A DNA stretch of 48,168 nucleotides from Oscillospiraceae bacterium (GCA_029257695.1 JARIAU010000090.1:1-48168); one strand, 5' to 3'. Numbered from the stretch's first letter, positions 15,001 through 20,900 are shown. Made by a program: numbers and translations. Notes: generated from the sequence alone by a model not told the origin.

Positions 15001-18000
15001 GGCGGTGGATGAAACCACCGTGCCCGATTCCTATGGCATTACCTACTATCAGGTGGGCAAGAACAAGGCGGTGGACAGCGACCTGCGCTACGAGGATTAT
15101 GCACTGGTCCAGCCGGGCGAGTACCTGATTCTGGCACAGGAAGCCAAACAGGTGAGCAATCACTACAACCACACGACGGTTACCGTCAACGATGGTTATC
15201 ACAACGGTATGGTCTTTGACTATCTGATGGCCCAGAATGTCAGCGGACAGGATGGCGGCTTGGTTCCCTTTGGACGGGCCTCCCTGACCGGGCGCATCTG
15301 GGAGGATGCCAACTATGACGGTCTCCAAAATGCTGCGGAGTCCGGCGTGGAAGGGGTCACCGTTGCACTGAAGACCTCCTACTACGACGGCACGGCATGG
15401 CAGTCGGCAGACGCTTTTGCGGCCCCTGCAACGGTAGAAACCGACAAGGACGGCGTATATCGCTTCTCTTCGCTGCCGGTGTATGTGGAGGTGAACGGAC
15501 AGAAGTATCTGGCCGGTTATCAGGTGGCTGTGGATGACACCACGGTGTCGGACACTTACGGCATTACCTACTATCAGGTGGGCAAGAACAAGGCCGCGGA
15601 CAGCGACCTGCGCCACGAGGATTATGCACTGGTGCAGCCGGAGGAATATCTGGTTCTGGCGGCGGAAGCGGTTCAGCAGCCGGATGGCAGCTATCCCTAT
15701 CTGGCGGTGACCTTGAGTGATGCATTCCACAAGGGTGTTGTGTATGATCTGCTGGCGGGCAAGGATGTGAGCGGCCAGGACGGCGGCTTGGTCCGGTATG
15801 GCCTTGCCTCGTTGACCGGACGCATCTGGGACGACCGGAACTACAACGGTGTTCAGGATAAGGGAGAAACTGGAGTCAAGGATGTGACCGTGACGCTGAC
15901 GACTTCCTATTATGACGGAGCTGAGTGGAAAACGGCCGATGAAGTGGGCAACCGCACAGCAAAAACCGGTGAGAACGGGATCTATCGCTTCGAAAACCTG
16001 CCCTCTTATGTACAGGTGGGTGACCGGAAGTATCTGGCCGGCTATCAGGTGACGGTGGAAGAGACCACGGTTCCCGGCGGCTACGGCATCACCTACTATC
16101 AGGTGGGTAAGGATACGACGGTGGACAGCGACCTGCGCTATGAGGATTACGCACTGGTGCAGCCGGGTGAGTATCTCATTCTGGCACTGGAGGCGAAGGC
16201 GCAGGGCGATCAGCTGAACCATACAGCCGTAACCGTAAACGACCGGTTCCACAGCGGTGTGACCTACGACTACATGACGGCTCACGATGTGAGCGGCCAG
16301 GATGGCGGCTTGGTCCAATATGGTCTTGCTTCCCTGACCGGACGCATCTGGGATGACCAGAACTACAACGGCATCCAGGATGGCAGCGAAACCGGCATTG
16401 GAGGGGTCAAGGTGGAACTTGTGACCTCCTACTATGACGGAACGGCATGGCAGACGGCGGATGGTATTGTGGCCCCTGCAACGACGGAAACCGGTGAGGA
16501 CGGCATCTACCGCTTCACGCAGCTGCCCAGCTATGTGCAGGTGGGCGACCAGAAGTATCTGGCTGGCTATCAGGTCCGTGTGGTGGACGGCAAGGTGTTC
16601 GATCATTACGGCATCACCTACTATCAGGTGGGCGACGACCGCACAGTGGACAGCGATCTGCGCTATGAAGACCATGCACTGGTGCAGCCGGATGAGTATC
16701 TCATCCTGGCACTGGAGGCGAAGGCGCAGGACGATCAGTTCAATCACACCACGGTGACTGTCAACGATGCGTTCCATAACGGCGTGACCTACGACTACAC
16801 CACCGCCCACGATGTGAGCGGACAGGACGGCGGTCTGGTGGATTACAGCCAGCACAGCCATGCAGTCCTGACCGGACGCATCTGGGAGGACCTGGACTAC
16901 AACGGCATTCAGAATGGTGAGGAGCCGGGTGTGTCCGGCGTGACCGTGACACTGACCACCTCCTACTATGACGGAGCGGAGTGGAAGGCAGCCGATGATC
17001 TGGTTGCTCCGGCGACGACGGCAACGGGTGCGGATGGCGTGTATCGGTTTGAGAATCTGCCCAGCTATGTGCAGGTGGGCGACCGGAAGTATCTGGCCGG
17101 CTATCAGGTGAGTGTGGTGGAAACCACCGTGCCCGGTGAGTATGGCATTACGCACTATCAGGTGGGTGAGAACAAGGCGGTGGACAGCGACCTGCGCTAT
17201 GAGGATTACGCACTGGTACAGCCGGGCGAATATCTCATCATGGCACAGGAGGCCAAGACCGAGGGCGGACAGCTGAACCATACGGCTGTAACCGTCAACG
17301 ATGCATTCCACAGCGGTGTGACCTATGACTACCTGACCGCTCACGATGTGAGTGGACAGGATGGCGGTCTGGTGAAGTACGGCATGGCTTCTCTGACCGG
17401 ACGCATTTGGGACGACTTCAACTACAACGGCATTCAGGATGAAGAGGAAATCGGCATCCAGGATGTGACCGTGCTGCTGAAGACCTCCTATTACGACGGG
17501 ACTGAGTGGCAGGAAGCGGACCTCTTTGCGGCTCCTGCGACCACGCAGACCGGTGCGGATGGCGTGTACCGCTTTGAAAATCTGCCTTCCTATGTGGAAC
17601 TGGACGGACAGAAGTATCTGGCCGGTTATCAGGTGGCAGCCGATGATACCACTCTGCCGGAGCGCTACGGCATCACCTATTATCAGGTGGGTGAGGACAA
17701 AGCCGTGGACAGCGACCTGCGCTATGAGGACTATGCTTTGGTACAGCCGGGCGAGTACCTCATCATGGCACAGGAGGCCGGAGTGTATCCGGATGGCAGC
17801 TATCCTTACACCAGCGTGACGGTTCACGATGCCTTCCATGACGGTGTAGTGTATGACCTGCTGACGGCCCACGATGTGAGCGGACAGGACGGTGGCCTGA
17901 CCAAGATGGAGGACGCATCCCTCGGCGGACGCATCTGGGAAGACGCCAACTATGACGGCATCGAGGACGACACCGAGTCCGGTGTTTCCGGTGTGGAAAT

Positions 18001-19069
18001 CAGCCTGAGCCGCTTCTATCTGGTGGATGGCGAATGGATGCCGGATGAGGCGGATGCAGCCGAGGTGAATACCGACGAAAACGGTGTGTATCTCTTCGAT
18101 CACCTGCCGGTGTTCGTAGAAAAGGAGGGCGTCCGTTATCTGGCCGGCTATCAGGTCCATGTGACCACGATGGCAGAGGATTGGGCGGTGACCCGTTATC
18201 GCCAGGGCATCAACGAGCTGCTGGACAGCGACCTGCGGCCGAACGGCATGCTGGTCCGGGATGGGGAGATTCTCCCTGTGGCCCGGTACAGCGATCCGAA
18301 GCTGACCAACGCCCCCTATACGGTCACGGTCACGGATCTGGATGGCTTTACCGATACCTATGATCTGCTCAAGGGCAGACATGTGGAGGGCCAGGACGGC
18401 GGCATCACGCTCTTCCAGCTGGGCAGCATCAGCGGCACGGTCTGGAACGACAAGGATCTGGATGGCATCATCAACCACGGCGAGGATGGTATGTCCGGCG
18501 TCCGGGTGGAGCTGGCGCAGTATATCCGCAAGGATGGCCAGTGGGTCCGGATGGAGGACTTCCGGGCAGAGCAGAGCACCGATGCGGATGGCTTCTACCG
18601 CTTCGACCAGCTGCCTGTGTTTGTGAAGGAGACCAATGCCGACGGCGAGATCGTCCGTTATCTGACGGGCTATCGCCTACAGCTGGAGTCCCTGCCTGAG
18701 AACTACAAGATCACGGCCTTCCGTCAGAATGACGGTGTGGACGACAGCAAGGTGCTGGCGGACGGTCTGGCTCTGATTGAGCCCAGTCGTGAGCTGGATG
18801 GCTGTCTGGTGCTTGCCGCTTCCGCTCATCCGGAAATCAGCTTCCTGAATGCAGCGGAGATGGCGGGCGGAGCCTTCTATCAGCAGGAAAACTATGACCT
18901 GACCAGAGCGGTGGACATCGACCAGATGAACGCCGGACTTTGGAAGCCTTCGGTTCAGCCCAAGACGGGCGATGAGATGAACCTCGTTGCCATGAGCGGA
19001 ATGATGGCTGCGTCGGGACTGATGTTCTTGATGCTGGTGCTCAGAAAGCGTCGCAAGAGCGAACGCTAA
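2..19069 (+). CDS. Giant SdrD_B-repeat cell-wall-anchored surface protein (5' partial)
   Basis: The reading frame is open to the left edge, so the true start and any signal peptide lie outside; 6355 residues are visible. Roughly the first 3300 visible residues are non-repetitive, Tyr/Asp/Asn-rich and beta-strand-like. Some stretches resemble DUF11-type or isopeptide-fold segments, for example near 8450-8530 and 9180-9300. From about 9899 there are some 17 SdrD_B-like modules with the core G-x-[IV]-W-[DE]-D-x-[ND]-Y-[ND]-G-[IL], a calcium-loop-like Asp/Asn pattern, and closing VDSDLR and SGQDGGLV motifs. The C-terminus has QPKTGD, a hydrophobic segment and the basic tail RKRRKSER, a sortase sorting signal. 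The inferred role is an adhesin or surface stalk covalently attached to peptidoglycan. Leu TTA/CTA and Ser TCA codons are almost absent. A strong terminator follows directly. Confidence 0.93.
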   Translation, partial: ADYKADNPVKQVILNLDINQKATHTDENGNPISNVPDYGTWYNETDESSKYMFEFTGRFYRMEAEPNHNGQVYATADTKMTIGGGRSQERVETSKGFDSKSDWSFKNYYPYRYYRSYYGCTTSSRLYKAGNLYSKTYVHVMRDHANVVKGATTSPTNQSNTSAYFGMDNQYQVSFYRSGTSDPLYATTGILPGKIWYDGGYHTNDPHWYQDSEDWSGKIGYADEIILRDTLPPLRPDDEYGFYGFMTTGLELKPDLAKYLTSIDLKVWDVDKEGQKTNPHTVTVDAAQLIEDQGTKILKFAYATEETEGKHPAPTVSEGTLTLAKGQFVESVDVHIKNLMGNGEYTKELGLKGTPDFHGNGTELDMIVHGKPYVIHVKDPERDGTNSITGINKVDYEDKEYTNSADDALLMGYLIPMIPGYRVEHTNPDQNMTDYGTDNVTPNVAEFGVELWNGRNEGSNEGVNKRARLSKAMVNNTMNEAFRLQHIYIPKFFTESEWFRVKDLVLTINGKEHVVSLNPTDLKESAKYTDSYEIDVEQLIRDHLKDGYAVEYSNRETDFKTYLKASVSDFRLTFEAVHPSANDATTVLEHGEYLTADRQKGYAYRYDGIYVDRNKEEFKQNVWTEESTPSFGKTPDIGRTHVLPNTINPKFESVDVNADIYHNPVAPGTQSSDYYRMRNLAAVMGLHVTRDTATGFAYDAGKENAQRQEVDQNHLLPYDTIEYTATIRNGDDADLSLNNPTLHFMAPEGQQVVGWEFVRSTDAEIGANDLSGVLLDGTKELAALNGADYSLTQDGADAQHRVLNVTVNHRLAKNSEVVVRIKTQLLPEPADGYDNRSMTTNTWLTAAHTHSYPQYAIHGKANGELGYFTTTYDLGGGTSYARNVTGAADAAPEYELRATNNLTFFPNTNTMNVSYTFDDVGYRYDNQAATIRVTGIQNDTQHDLEHMVVTVSFLDEAGYQGFALTKVPDIRYPNTLPAEAGRAPVKIEYWCDETTGWVVGTGAETEEFLRTAKKVRWTYHQINAADTEGGMPQFDAVTLVGVGLYADIRADESKDTMAETYYFKGAAQLERIHHHQENKQIGEPPVELEQDRIVNLKNETPFDLTIFRENPEVEYFTQVFPTEEAAANAGINPDAAQKRGYRPGETMWQKLSLRNLHMVDRYGSQERDQGVVLNPVFYDKLPEYLSSTDLEQNRFHVLWKDINGDVKNTDVALTAEVVDTIQEKDYGGAFVYPKSNAAMPTYYGRGFSDLTPSADNTKDIQFTVYKLSFHNADGSTVRMEVGDTIEIWYSVTARDDGLPMVYVDEDRDLATVNDQHPGYFPRMGEYYSYEDSFAHPLAPSLGSDARIDNAYRQMDLDYLLHDIGFTADKNAQVDRWEFLNGSRTLIPGSSSNDRHWRDDEYGRNGVLFDQDINEANDHQYVLYNGTRTLNNKQDRDKLPEDFTHTLDGYVRDWWNLVLKLRTRFDQHWDGTTTDRTPILWSQTRQHLQKAWLVTASEMVGSNVHYERSNPNYPSTGHWTNSLRAVTEDQNRTALEYDEQFHTYLHALNYGDWSLDGIEFLYIMPRGIEPQVKGGTYGITAQILSAVTGPGSEAYQDILPENVLVEVLQSPETGFKGYQAPEQVQDPLWTDSTQWSYYAGDGVETAPWVFKITVKQPLLKWFARGGETGYKIKVDIPSHVYLNNENEAWYDQVSIRPYVKPDSENHYYYQVMDIDHWEGHNRTSPHNQKYGMDYLWYVNQHYEYWYGSPNTPYIGGYNIQNNEVVKGDGEPMGRATENAYTDYATAAKLDLYAQTGTAAVMRKPLVRLWATTGDDLTGATQQGYYTDIEGQRNQFNIHVENKYWWDDFAFNGHYQYGYEKYLHNYETDGGSRGTLFAPVITNVLPFGITPVTTDGELFSTDNEANARRELAWNLYTRDVHVDADLRAFTEAEAAEKAKYDVKVTYEQIPCYDDAGEVVERTEGRYVVRIAPKQAPDGTAPEQEVRLESQNALTFSIMTFTEEAPRLDTDKAGIQEDLGKNYQDNRTYLSSTLPGFKAILDEDIAGNPYQVGAYAYSREYAQDIDPRLDAVKTKYHWGERGNLPDDRMNHAHEFDRPLLGGQHRVVETDPLNVEDYCAFEHVKKDLNYKAVLNATQKDFNANGANTHVDAYPDQIYPDTAIMNTLKLRTATPRLSVESLVGATKEEPGSTDGEVERPFQYAEDVWFSAKIQNAPSTPETYEEMGGVRHAKMVVSFHLPESVSYSGTAQWNVHNNDGDSYNNLDDYYLEYYDPTTQQTQKLTQAEMRAAGWGVEVVDLDESEQWNTEAQTHGGQVVTFEITTPKTDGFGDYQSYIRGEKPAGYVPSGAVLNFKIRTRVDNLPKDVSVEESDVWKNGDHAEVYVTLHNTDGKFALRENGTFINADDYAAGQRPAAGAYNGFEVTYDGHDFHEQKQELVTWNTPTGQPISDERDDADALVVDYTKDGVYDTRHTTDESAALVLQKPHVTVRLDTGKLRPQVNDPDSDRVITEDPHVKGAYTMTMRLDQAVNEAANVNTFVVNYNIPYYGTNEGTPEPAPAVELNKLKQIVSKIRTGMWELPEGLDPARAAVMAEHTKVYVYVLRLEDPAAENAAYYYPGAGDYKMAENDKDNGWRLYGDPNGYALTDNTEIPVHPADQEHIYQIRWVIKTEPFTDAATGLTYSEEQAAIYYPVPAGFRLDVDADATAPGKQEMDDVDPNRINRDEPTDNVKANAAIIEINTNKVDTEGVFKHTNHYATGFAKYDDVKWNLISARARAGYYVDPELPTVNLCIRPMYFSGNVVKGYKWKNDLNVDPQTSKMLKYRVGYENIGPEVENVSIDNVTDPTITIATPYVATLNENRFEYAPYQEYTPEEAAAKEYYIGDNYESKRNLDTVVPRWTWYLMDTDGTFKAPDDPAVVNQIHLEGEPEFVRKAIDGGTNLRTIANFHFTGYLKPGQTVYVDMMVPIEELEGNAVPVDMLQCKAFGFKKGNFDPYIQPGNAFDNLNYEYDTNDVNNNGNQKDMAITRLTNAIVFKSTESIVQNKSVTTELDSNVTGRAVPVPEGKDFEYKISIINKSGASEFNQLVLYDVLPYENDFNIKNLTSQGEKIARDSKWNGWLRPDSLRVLSYTTTADGQTEEVEVDPSQYEIWVGPIVRNGSSFEVKTISDLPTQQQLNTQEFFNQMCGNDAEKGKYFVRLSDVQAMADGAAKDEVVKGIRAVWVEMDENYTLSASARLHLSLKQHTPLNLPVFGGTLDTTPTNPNSPNHDYNEKVKDYTAWNTFVSRWNRDITEQARAGVYPNAPSGRGYIGSYVWHDLDYSGVPDGGEGDYTTEAKTGRIHLNQATVDLDFDGVPDDPGVNGVKVQLLNENGFLVNREGQTITQAEDGKYILIDPVTGEPSLVQNPDGVVVYQYSKYGGPVEYVTESDYYGREGYYILSNLLPGSYRLRFTFPEAYKTSSITTTQLGADQATGITVYRDGQYVYGDKQTPVSDKNPMAPDRLIVQTDLIRVDAVNEKTEETFRAYDQKMTAYNVGVALGHFYGGTVWLDETDHDGHIESNGYLEETEPTLGKMEVTVYDASDLTKPCLDADNNPAVATTGDDGQYLFRLKPGRQYLVAVRDLDDQRLLKPTPWTFTNDPTEADGDNDLSDVGTGYQTKVFTAKVPLDASGKPIYQDEATHTYQAQTNLDLGLIQAGRGYLGKFVWDDRNYNGIMDADEQGIPGVVLTLESYYMDDQGQWVSLGERDVTTNAAGAYVFENVMSYHKIGDVRYLTGYKIRIDPAKNPGLYETYAITHYQVKGSPNSDLIAKPDSANRYYLNEDYIVVAIDANDQTAAGNRKSYGGKDYDISDAKIILDYDAGLTKYEYGEVSGKIWEDNGAGDHRYNGILDADESGRSGVRVYLEQYVKQADGSYQKVTDGVAADGTAYTDGMTVVTDGTGVYRFQSVPLFVRINGEAKLCYYRIRAELPDDSYAVTRYRQDATQTDSHWITDQYPGSEHYLTTPEEDYFLLAKQAGDLHNDPYVQPDGKTVYDMVHAIAPVQGYDGGILQYETAVLEGRVWDDVNYNGLQDPEEPGIQSQEVQLERYYYDGAQWQKDTGFGTSVWTTGDGNYVFRDLQTHVMVDGKPYLAGYRLQLKQLPEGYAVSRYRMGEDRSKDSDLLADTLALVREEEYLILAKEAVAGTDGAESYTVSEVHDAFHDGTRFDMLTAQNHAGQDGGIKKLAKEQITGRIWDDVDYNGIQNDNEPGIAGQTIQLERFYYDNGHWTKDPNASVMTQTTGTDGWYTFADLTTYVMVDGKPYLAGYRLKLDQLPSQFAVTLYRQGDDRTVDSDLDRHELTLQREMEYLILADHATKNTEDGAYSFTAVTVNDAYHEGEVFDLVTSKPVEHQDGGMISDQAGMVTGILWEDANYNGIREESEPRIADADVKLSCFYYDAASKEWKPYSGAAERSVRTDRTGTYTFTGLASYANIDGQLRMLGYRVQAEAIPSGYDVTRYRVGDDRTVDSDLRYDNRELVRDGEYLILLEEATGTFSSNVTITDADGREVTYDLTTIKRQVNGQDGGLVNHSQHSLASLTGRIWDDQNYNGIQDAGEPGVMEVEVELNPYYYDGTQWQAVPSAGAPVTVKTKEDGEYRFDSLTSYVEVNGQKYLAGYRVSVADADVFASYDITYYRVGEDRSVDSDLRHDDHALVRPGEFLVLAQEAKTEGGALNHTAVTVKDDFHDGVTYDYLLAKSVSGQDGGLVDYSKHSLSSLTGRIWNDANYDGIQNSDEYGVAGVTVTLKIAYYDGAAWQDASVAPMTTETDAQGVYRFDNLTSYVEVNGQKYLAGYQVAVNDQTVTEYGITHYQVGKNKAVDSDLRHEDYGLVNPDQYLILAKEAKGSLTNHSMVTVNDAYHSGVTYDYLSAQNVSGQDGGLVKYSEHSIASLTGRIWHDSHYDGIEGAGETGIAGITVQLKTAYYDGTEWKSADAIAAPVTTVTGEDGVYRFENLPSYVQVGDRKYLAGYQVAVDETTVPDSYGITYYQVGKNKAVDSDLRYEDYALVQPGEYLILAQEAKQVSNHYNHTTVTVNDGYHNGMVFDYLMAQNVSGQDGGLVPFGRASLTGRIWEDANYDGLQNAAESGVEGVTVALKTSYYDGTAWQSADAFAAPATVETDKDGVYRFSSLPVYVEVNGQKYLAGYQVAVDDTTVSDTYGITYYQVGKNKAADSDLRHEDYALVQPEEYLVLAAEAVQQPDGSYPYLAVTLSDAFHKGVVYDLLAGKDVSGQDGGLVRYGLASLTGRIWDDRNYNGVQDKGETGVKDVTVTLTTSYYDGAEWKTADEVGNRTAKTGENGIYRFENLPSYVQVGDRKYLAGYQVTVEETTVPGGYGITYYQVGKDTTVDSDLRYEDYALVQPGEYLILALEAKAQGDQLNHTAVTVNDRFHSGVTYDYMTAHDVSGQDGGLVQYGLASLTGRIWDDQNYNGIQDGSETGIGGVKVELVTSYYDGTAWQTADGIVAPATTETGEDGIYRFTQLPSYVQVGDQKYLAGYQVRVVDGKVFDHYGITYYQVGDDRTVDSDLRYEDHALVQPDEYLILALEAKAQDDQFNHTTVTVNDAFHNGVTYDYTTAHDVSGQDGGLVDYSQHSHAVLTGRIWEDLDYNGIQNGEEPGVSGVTVTLTTSYYDGAEWKAADDLVAPATTATGADGVYRFENLPSYVQVGDRKYLAGYQVSVVETTVPGEYGITHYQVGENKAVDSDLRYEDYALVQPGEYLIMAQEAKTEGGQLNHTAVTVNDAFHSGVTYDYLTAHDVSGQDGGLVKYGMASLTGRIWDDFNYNGIQDEEEIGIQDVTVLLKTSYYDGTEWQEADLFAAPATTQTGADGVYRFENLPSYVELDGQKYLAGYQVAADDTTLPERYGITYYQVGEDKAVDSDLRYEDYALVQPGEYLIMAQEAGVYPDGSYPYTSVTVHDAFHDGVVYDLLTAHDVSGQDGGLTKMEDASLGGRIWEDANYDGIEDDTESGVSGVEISLSRFYLVDGEWMPDEADAAEVNTDENGVYLFDHLPVFVEKEGVRYLAGYQVHVTTMAEDWAVTRYRQGINELLDSDLRPNGMLVRDGEILPVARYSDPKLTNAPYTVTVTDLDGFTDTYDLLKGRHVEGQDGGITLFQLGSISGTVWNDKDLDGIINHGEDGMSGVRVELAQYIRKDGQWVRMEDFRAEQSTDADGFYRFDQLPVFVKETNADGEIVRYLTGYRLQLESLPENYKITAFRQNDGVDDSKVLADGLALIEPSRELDGCLVLAASAHPEISFLNAAEMAGGAFYQQENYDLTRAVDIDQMNAGLWKPSVQPKTGDEMNLVAMSGMMAASGLMFLMLVLRKRRKSER
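9899..18945 (+). repeat. Array of about 17 SdrD_B-like protein modules
   Basis: Module starts, judged by the G-x-[IV]-W motif, lie near 9899, 10610, 11069, 11582, 12143, 12661, 13183, 13702, 14238, 14757, 15283, 15809, 16331, 16864, 17391, 17920 and 18421. The first four are divergent and of variable length. From about 12143 the period settles at roughly 500-560 nt (170-185 residues). Each regular module has an N-terminal Asp/Asn loop (for example DDQNYNGIQD), a YYDG turn, KYLAGY[QR]V, YGITYYQVG, VDSDLR, a PGEYLILA strand, TVTVND and SGQDGG. In known SdrD_B domains the Asp/Asn loop binds calcium and rigidifies the stalk. Calcium binding here is an inference. Confidence 0.9.
18956..19066 (+). 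other. Sortase cell-wall sorting signal (QPKTG, membrane segment, basic tail)
   Basis: QPKTGD is encoded at 18956-18973. It is followed by about 20 hydrophobic residues (VAMSGMMAASGLMFLMLVL) and RKRRKSER at the stop. The first position is Gln rather than the Leu of LPXTG. That fits the variant motifs often seen in Clostridia and suggests a dedicated sortase. No sortase gene is in the window. Confidence 0.85.
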
Positions 19070-19077
19070 CAATTCAA

Positions 19078-19110
19078 CCACGGAGGGAGCAATCCCTCCG
19101 TGGCGTTTTT
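19078..19110 (+). terminator. Intrinsic terminator after the giant surface protein
   Basis: An 11-bp perfect stem, CCACGGAGGGA (19078-19088) with TCCCTCCGTGG (19093-19103), has a GCAA loop and is followed by CGTTTTT. It lies only 17 nt before the ATG of the next gene. Confidence 0.93.
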
Positions 19111-19127
19111 AGAAAGGTTGGGCAGGT

Positions 19128-20642
19128 ATGAGCAAGGAAAAAAAGCAAAGACCGTCCGCTGTATGGATCGCAGGCGGTCTTGCGGTGCTGGCGGTTGTGC
19201 TGCTGGGTGTCCTGTGGTTTGTCAGAAACGGTTCCGACGGGGGACAGCAGTACCTTTGGTACAAAGGGAAACCCTCACAGGCAGACAAAGCGCCTGACCG
19301 GAAAAACGAATTTGTGATCGGCGGAACGGATCTTCCGGCCGACGCCCGAATCTTCCAGCAGTACGGCATTGCGTCCCAGCAGATTTGCCGGCTGGTGTAT
19401 GAACCCTTGGTTCGGGTGACCCGTGCGAAGGAGGTCACCCCGGTTTTGGCCGCTTCGGTGGCCTTTTCGGAGGACGGGCGGACGGCAGAGGTGACGCTGA
19501 ACGCACGGAACTTTTCCGATGGAACACCGGTAACGGCGCAGGATGTGGTGGATTCGTACCGCCTGCTCAATGAGCCGATCTCTAATAACCCGCTCAAGCC
19601 GGTGATGGCGGCCATTGAAGGAATGGACGCCTACCAGCACGGCGAAAGTGACACCTTTGGGGTGCAGGTGCTGGAGGAGAACAAGGTGCAGTTCCAATTC
19701 GTGTCTGCTTCGGTGGATAATTTGGAGGCACTGAACGCACCCATTGTGAAGGCCGCAGAAGGCGGTTCGTTCGCTCTGGGGACCGGCGGTTATCGTATCG
19801 ACTGGATGCAGGGGATGGAAGAAGTGCGCCTGGTTCGCAATGCGGAAGGCAAAACAGACCTCCCTTACGAGCAGATCCGGTTTTTGAATGCCACAAGACA
19901 GCGCATTGAGCAGAGTGCAGAGGATTGCTCCATCGATGCAGTCCAAATCAATGTAGGTGCGTTGGCAGATCGGATGAAAGAGGCCGGCGGATATGATATT
20001 TATGCCTATCCCGGCGGAGCTCGGGCCTATCTGCGCTTTTCCGCAGAGGCAAGTCCGGTGGTGCGGCAGGCGGTCAATGCCATGTTTGATCGCACGGCAT
20101 TTTGGGCCGAAGTAGAGCCGACGATGGATGCCGAAGGGGGATATGTCCCGGCAGAACCCTTTGTCAGCCCCACATACCACGGGGATACCCCGTTTGGCAC
20201 CGAAGGCAACCCCAAGAAATTGGCCAAAGCACTGGAAGAGGAGCGAGGTGAGGCGGTGCTGTATCTCCGGATGGACAGCAGCGCATTTTCCATGAGCCGT
20301 CTTCAGATCCTTGAGCGCCAGTTCCAGGCCTATGGTGTTCGGTTGGAGCCGGTATACGAGGGAGAGGTGCAGACCGGCAGCACCTACGATTTCACCTTTG
20401 CAGCCGGCGAGACCGGAACACCGGAGCAGATCCTTTGGGACGGTGCGGCAGAGGAAGTGGTTTCGGCTTCCGCAGAGCGCATTGCCGATCAGCTGCATCG
20501 GGATTACCGTCAGGTCTATGGGGTGCTGGAACAGGAGGCCGGCGAGTATATGCCGGTCATTCCGGCCGGTGCGCAGGCGGTCTATTGGGCAGTTTTGGCC
20601 AATGCCCGGAATTCGGACATCCAGTTCCTCCTTATGGGTTGA
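19128..20642 (+). CDS. Membrane-anchored solute-binding protein, SBP family 5-like
   Basis: 504 residues. Lys-rich residues 1-8 and a single hydrophobic segment at about 12-33 (AVWIAGGLAVLAVVLLGVLW) form an uncleaved anchor; there is no lipobox cysteine. The body resembles the extracellular family-5 (oligopeptide/dipeptide) binding fold. It contains IFQQYGIASQQICRLVYEPLVR, then a TPVLAASVAFSEDGRTAEVTL strand pair and FSDGTPVTAQDVVDSYRLL, the usual N-terminal landmarks of that family. No permease or ATPase of an Opp/Dpp system is adjacent, so the transporter partner, if any, is elsewhere. A terminator separates it from the surface-protein gene and no promoter is visible between them. It may be expressed by read-through. 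The ligand is unknown. Confidence 0.82.
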   Translation: MSKEKKQRPSAVWIAGGLAVLAVVLLGVLWFVRNGSDGGQQYLWYKGKPSQADKAPDRKNEFVIGGTDLPADARIFQQYGIASQQICRLVYEPLVRVTRAKEVTPVLAASVAFSEDGRTAEVTLNARNFSDGTPVTAQDVVDSYRLLNEPISNNPLKPVMAAIEGMDAYQHGESDTFGVQVLEENKVQFQFVSASVDNLEALNAPIVKAAEGGSFALGTGGYRIDWMQGMEEVRLVRNAEGKTDLPYEQIRFLNATRQRIEQSAEDCSIDAVQINVGALADRMKEAGGYDIYAYPGGARAYLRFSAEASPVVRQAVNAMFDRTAFWAEVEPTMDAEGGYVPAEPFVSPTYHGDTPFGTEGNPKKLAKALEEERGEAVLYLRMDSSAFSMSRLQILERQFQAYGVRLEPVYEGEVQTGSTYDFTFAAGETGTPEQILWDGAAEEVVSASAERIADQLHRDYRQVYGVLEQEAGEYMPVIPAGAQAVYWAVLANARNSDIQFLLMG

Positions 20643-20733
20643 ATTGCACTAAGGATGGGGTCCTGTTGATGGATCTGCATCCAAAGAATCGACAAACATG
20701 GCTGCCTTGTCCATGACAGGCGGCATAAAGTGA

Positions 20734-20783
20734 AACTTCCGAGGAGGGTTCCATGGGAACCGACCTCGGAAGTTCTTCTTTTT
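20734..20783 (+). terminator. Intrinsic terminator with nested hairpin
   Basis: AACTTCCGAGG (20734-20744) pairs with CCTCGGAAGTT (20764-20774), and an inner GGTTCC/GGAACC stem (20747-20752 with 20756-20761) lies inside. The tail is CTTCTTTTT. It ends the solute-binding-protein transcript. The 90 nt between that stop and the hairpin show nothing recognisable. Confidence 0.9.
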
Positions 20784-20800
20784 AGGAGGGGATGCCTTGC

Positions 20801-20829
20801 TTGAGTTTGCATACAGGGTCTGGTATAAT
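20801..20829 (+). promoter_or_regulatory. Promoter of cobO
   Basis: TTGAGT (20801-20806), a 17-nt spacer and a perfect TATAAT (20824-20829) with an extended -10 TG. The leader is about 65 nt, too short for a cobalamin riboswitch, and no B12-box-like sequence was seen. Confidence 0.85.
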
Positions 20830-20900
20830 TTCGGTACCAAATATCCCAAGAGGGACAAAACGAGTGCAGTCCATGCGCAGAATAACGAAGGAGGAGCCAG

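Noticed and set aside
12143..18420. Regularly spaced DNA repeats, as possible CRISPR or satellite
   Set aside because: The units are about 500-560 nt, coding and in frame, and correspond to protein modules.
11816..18478. A 2220-codon antisense open frame under the repeat array
   Set aside because: Same codon-usage shadow; its apparent repeats mirror the SdrD_B modules.
20836..20900. Possible cobalamin riboswitch upstream of cobO
   Set aside because: The leader is about 65 nt and no B12-box-like sequence is visible.
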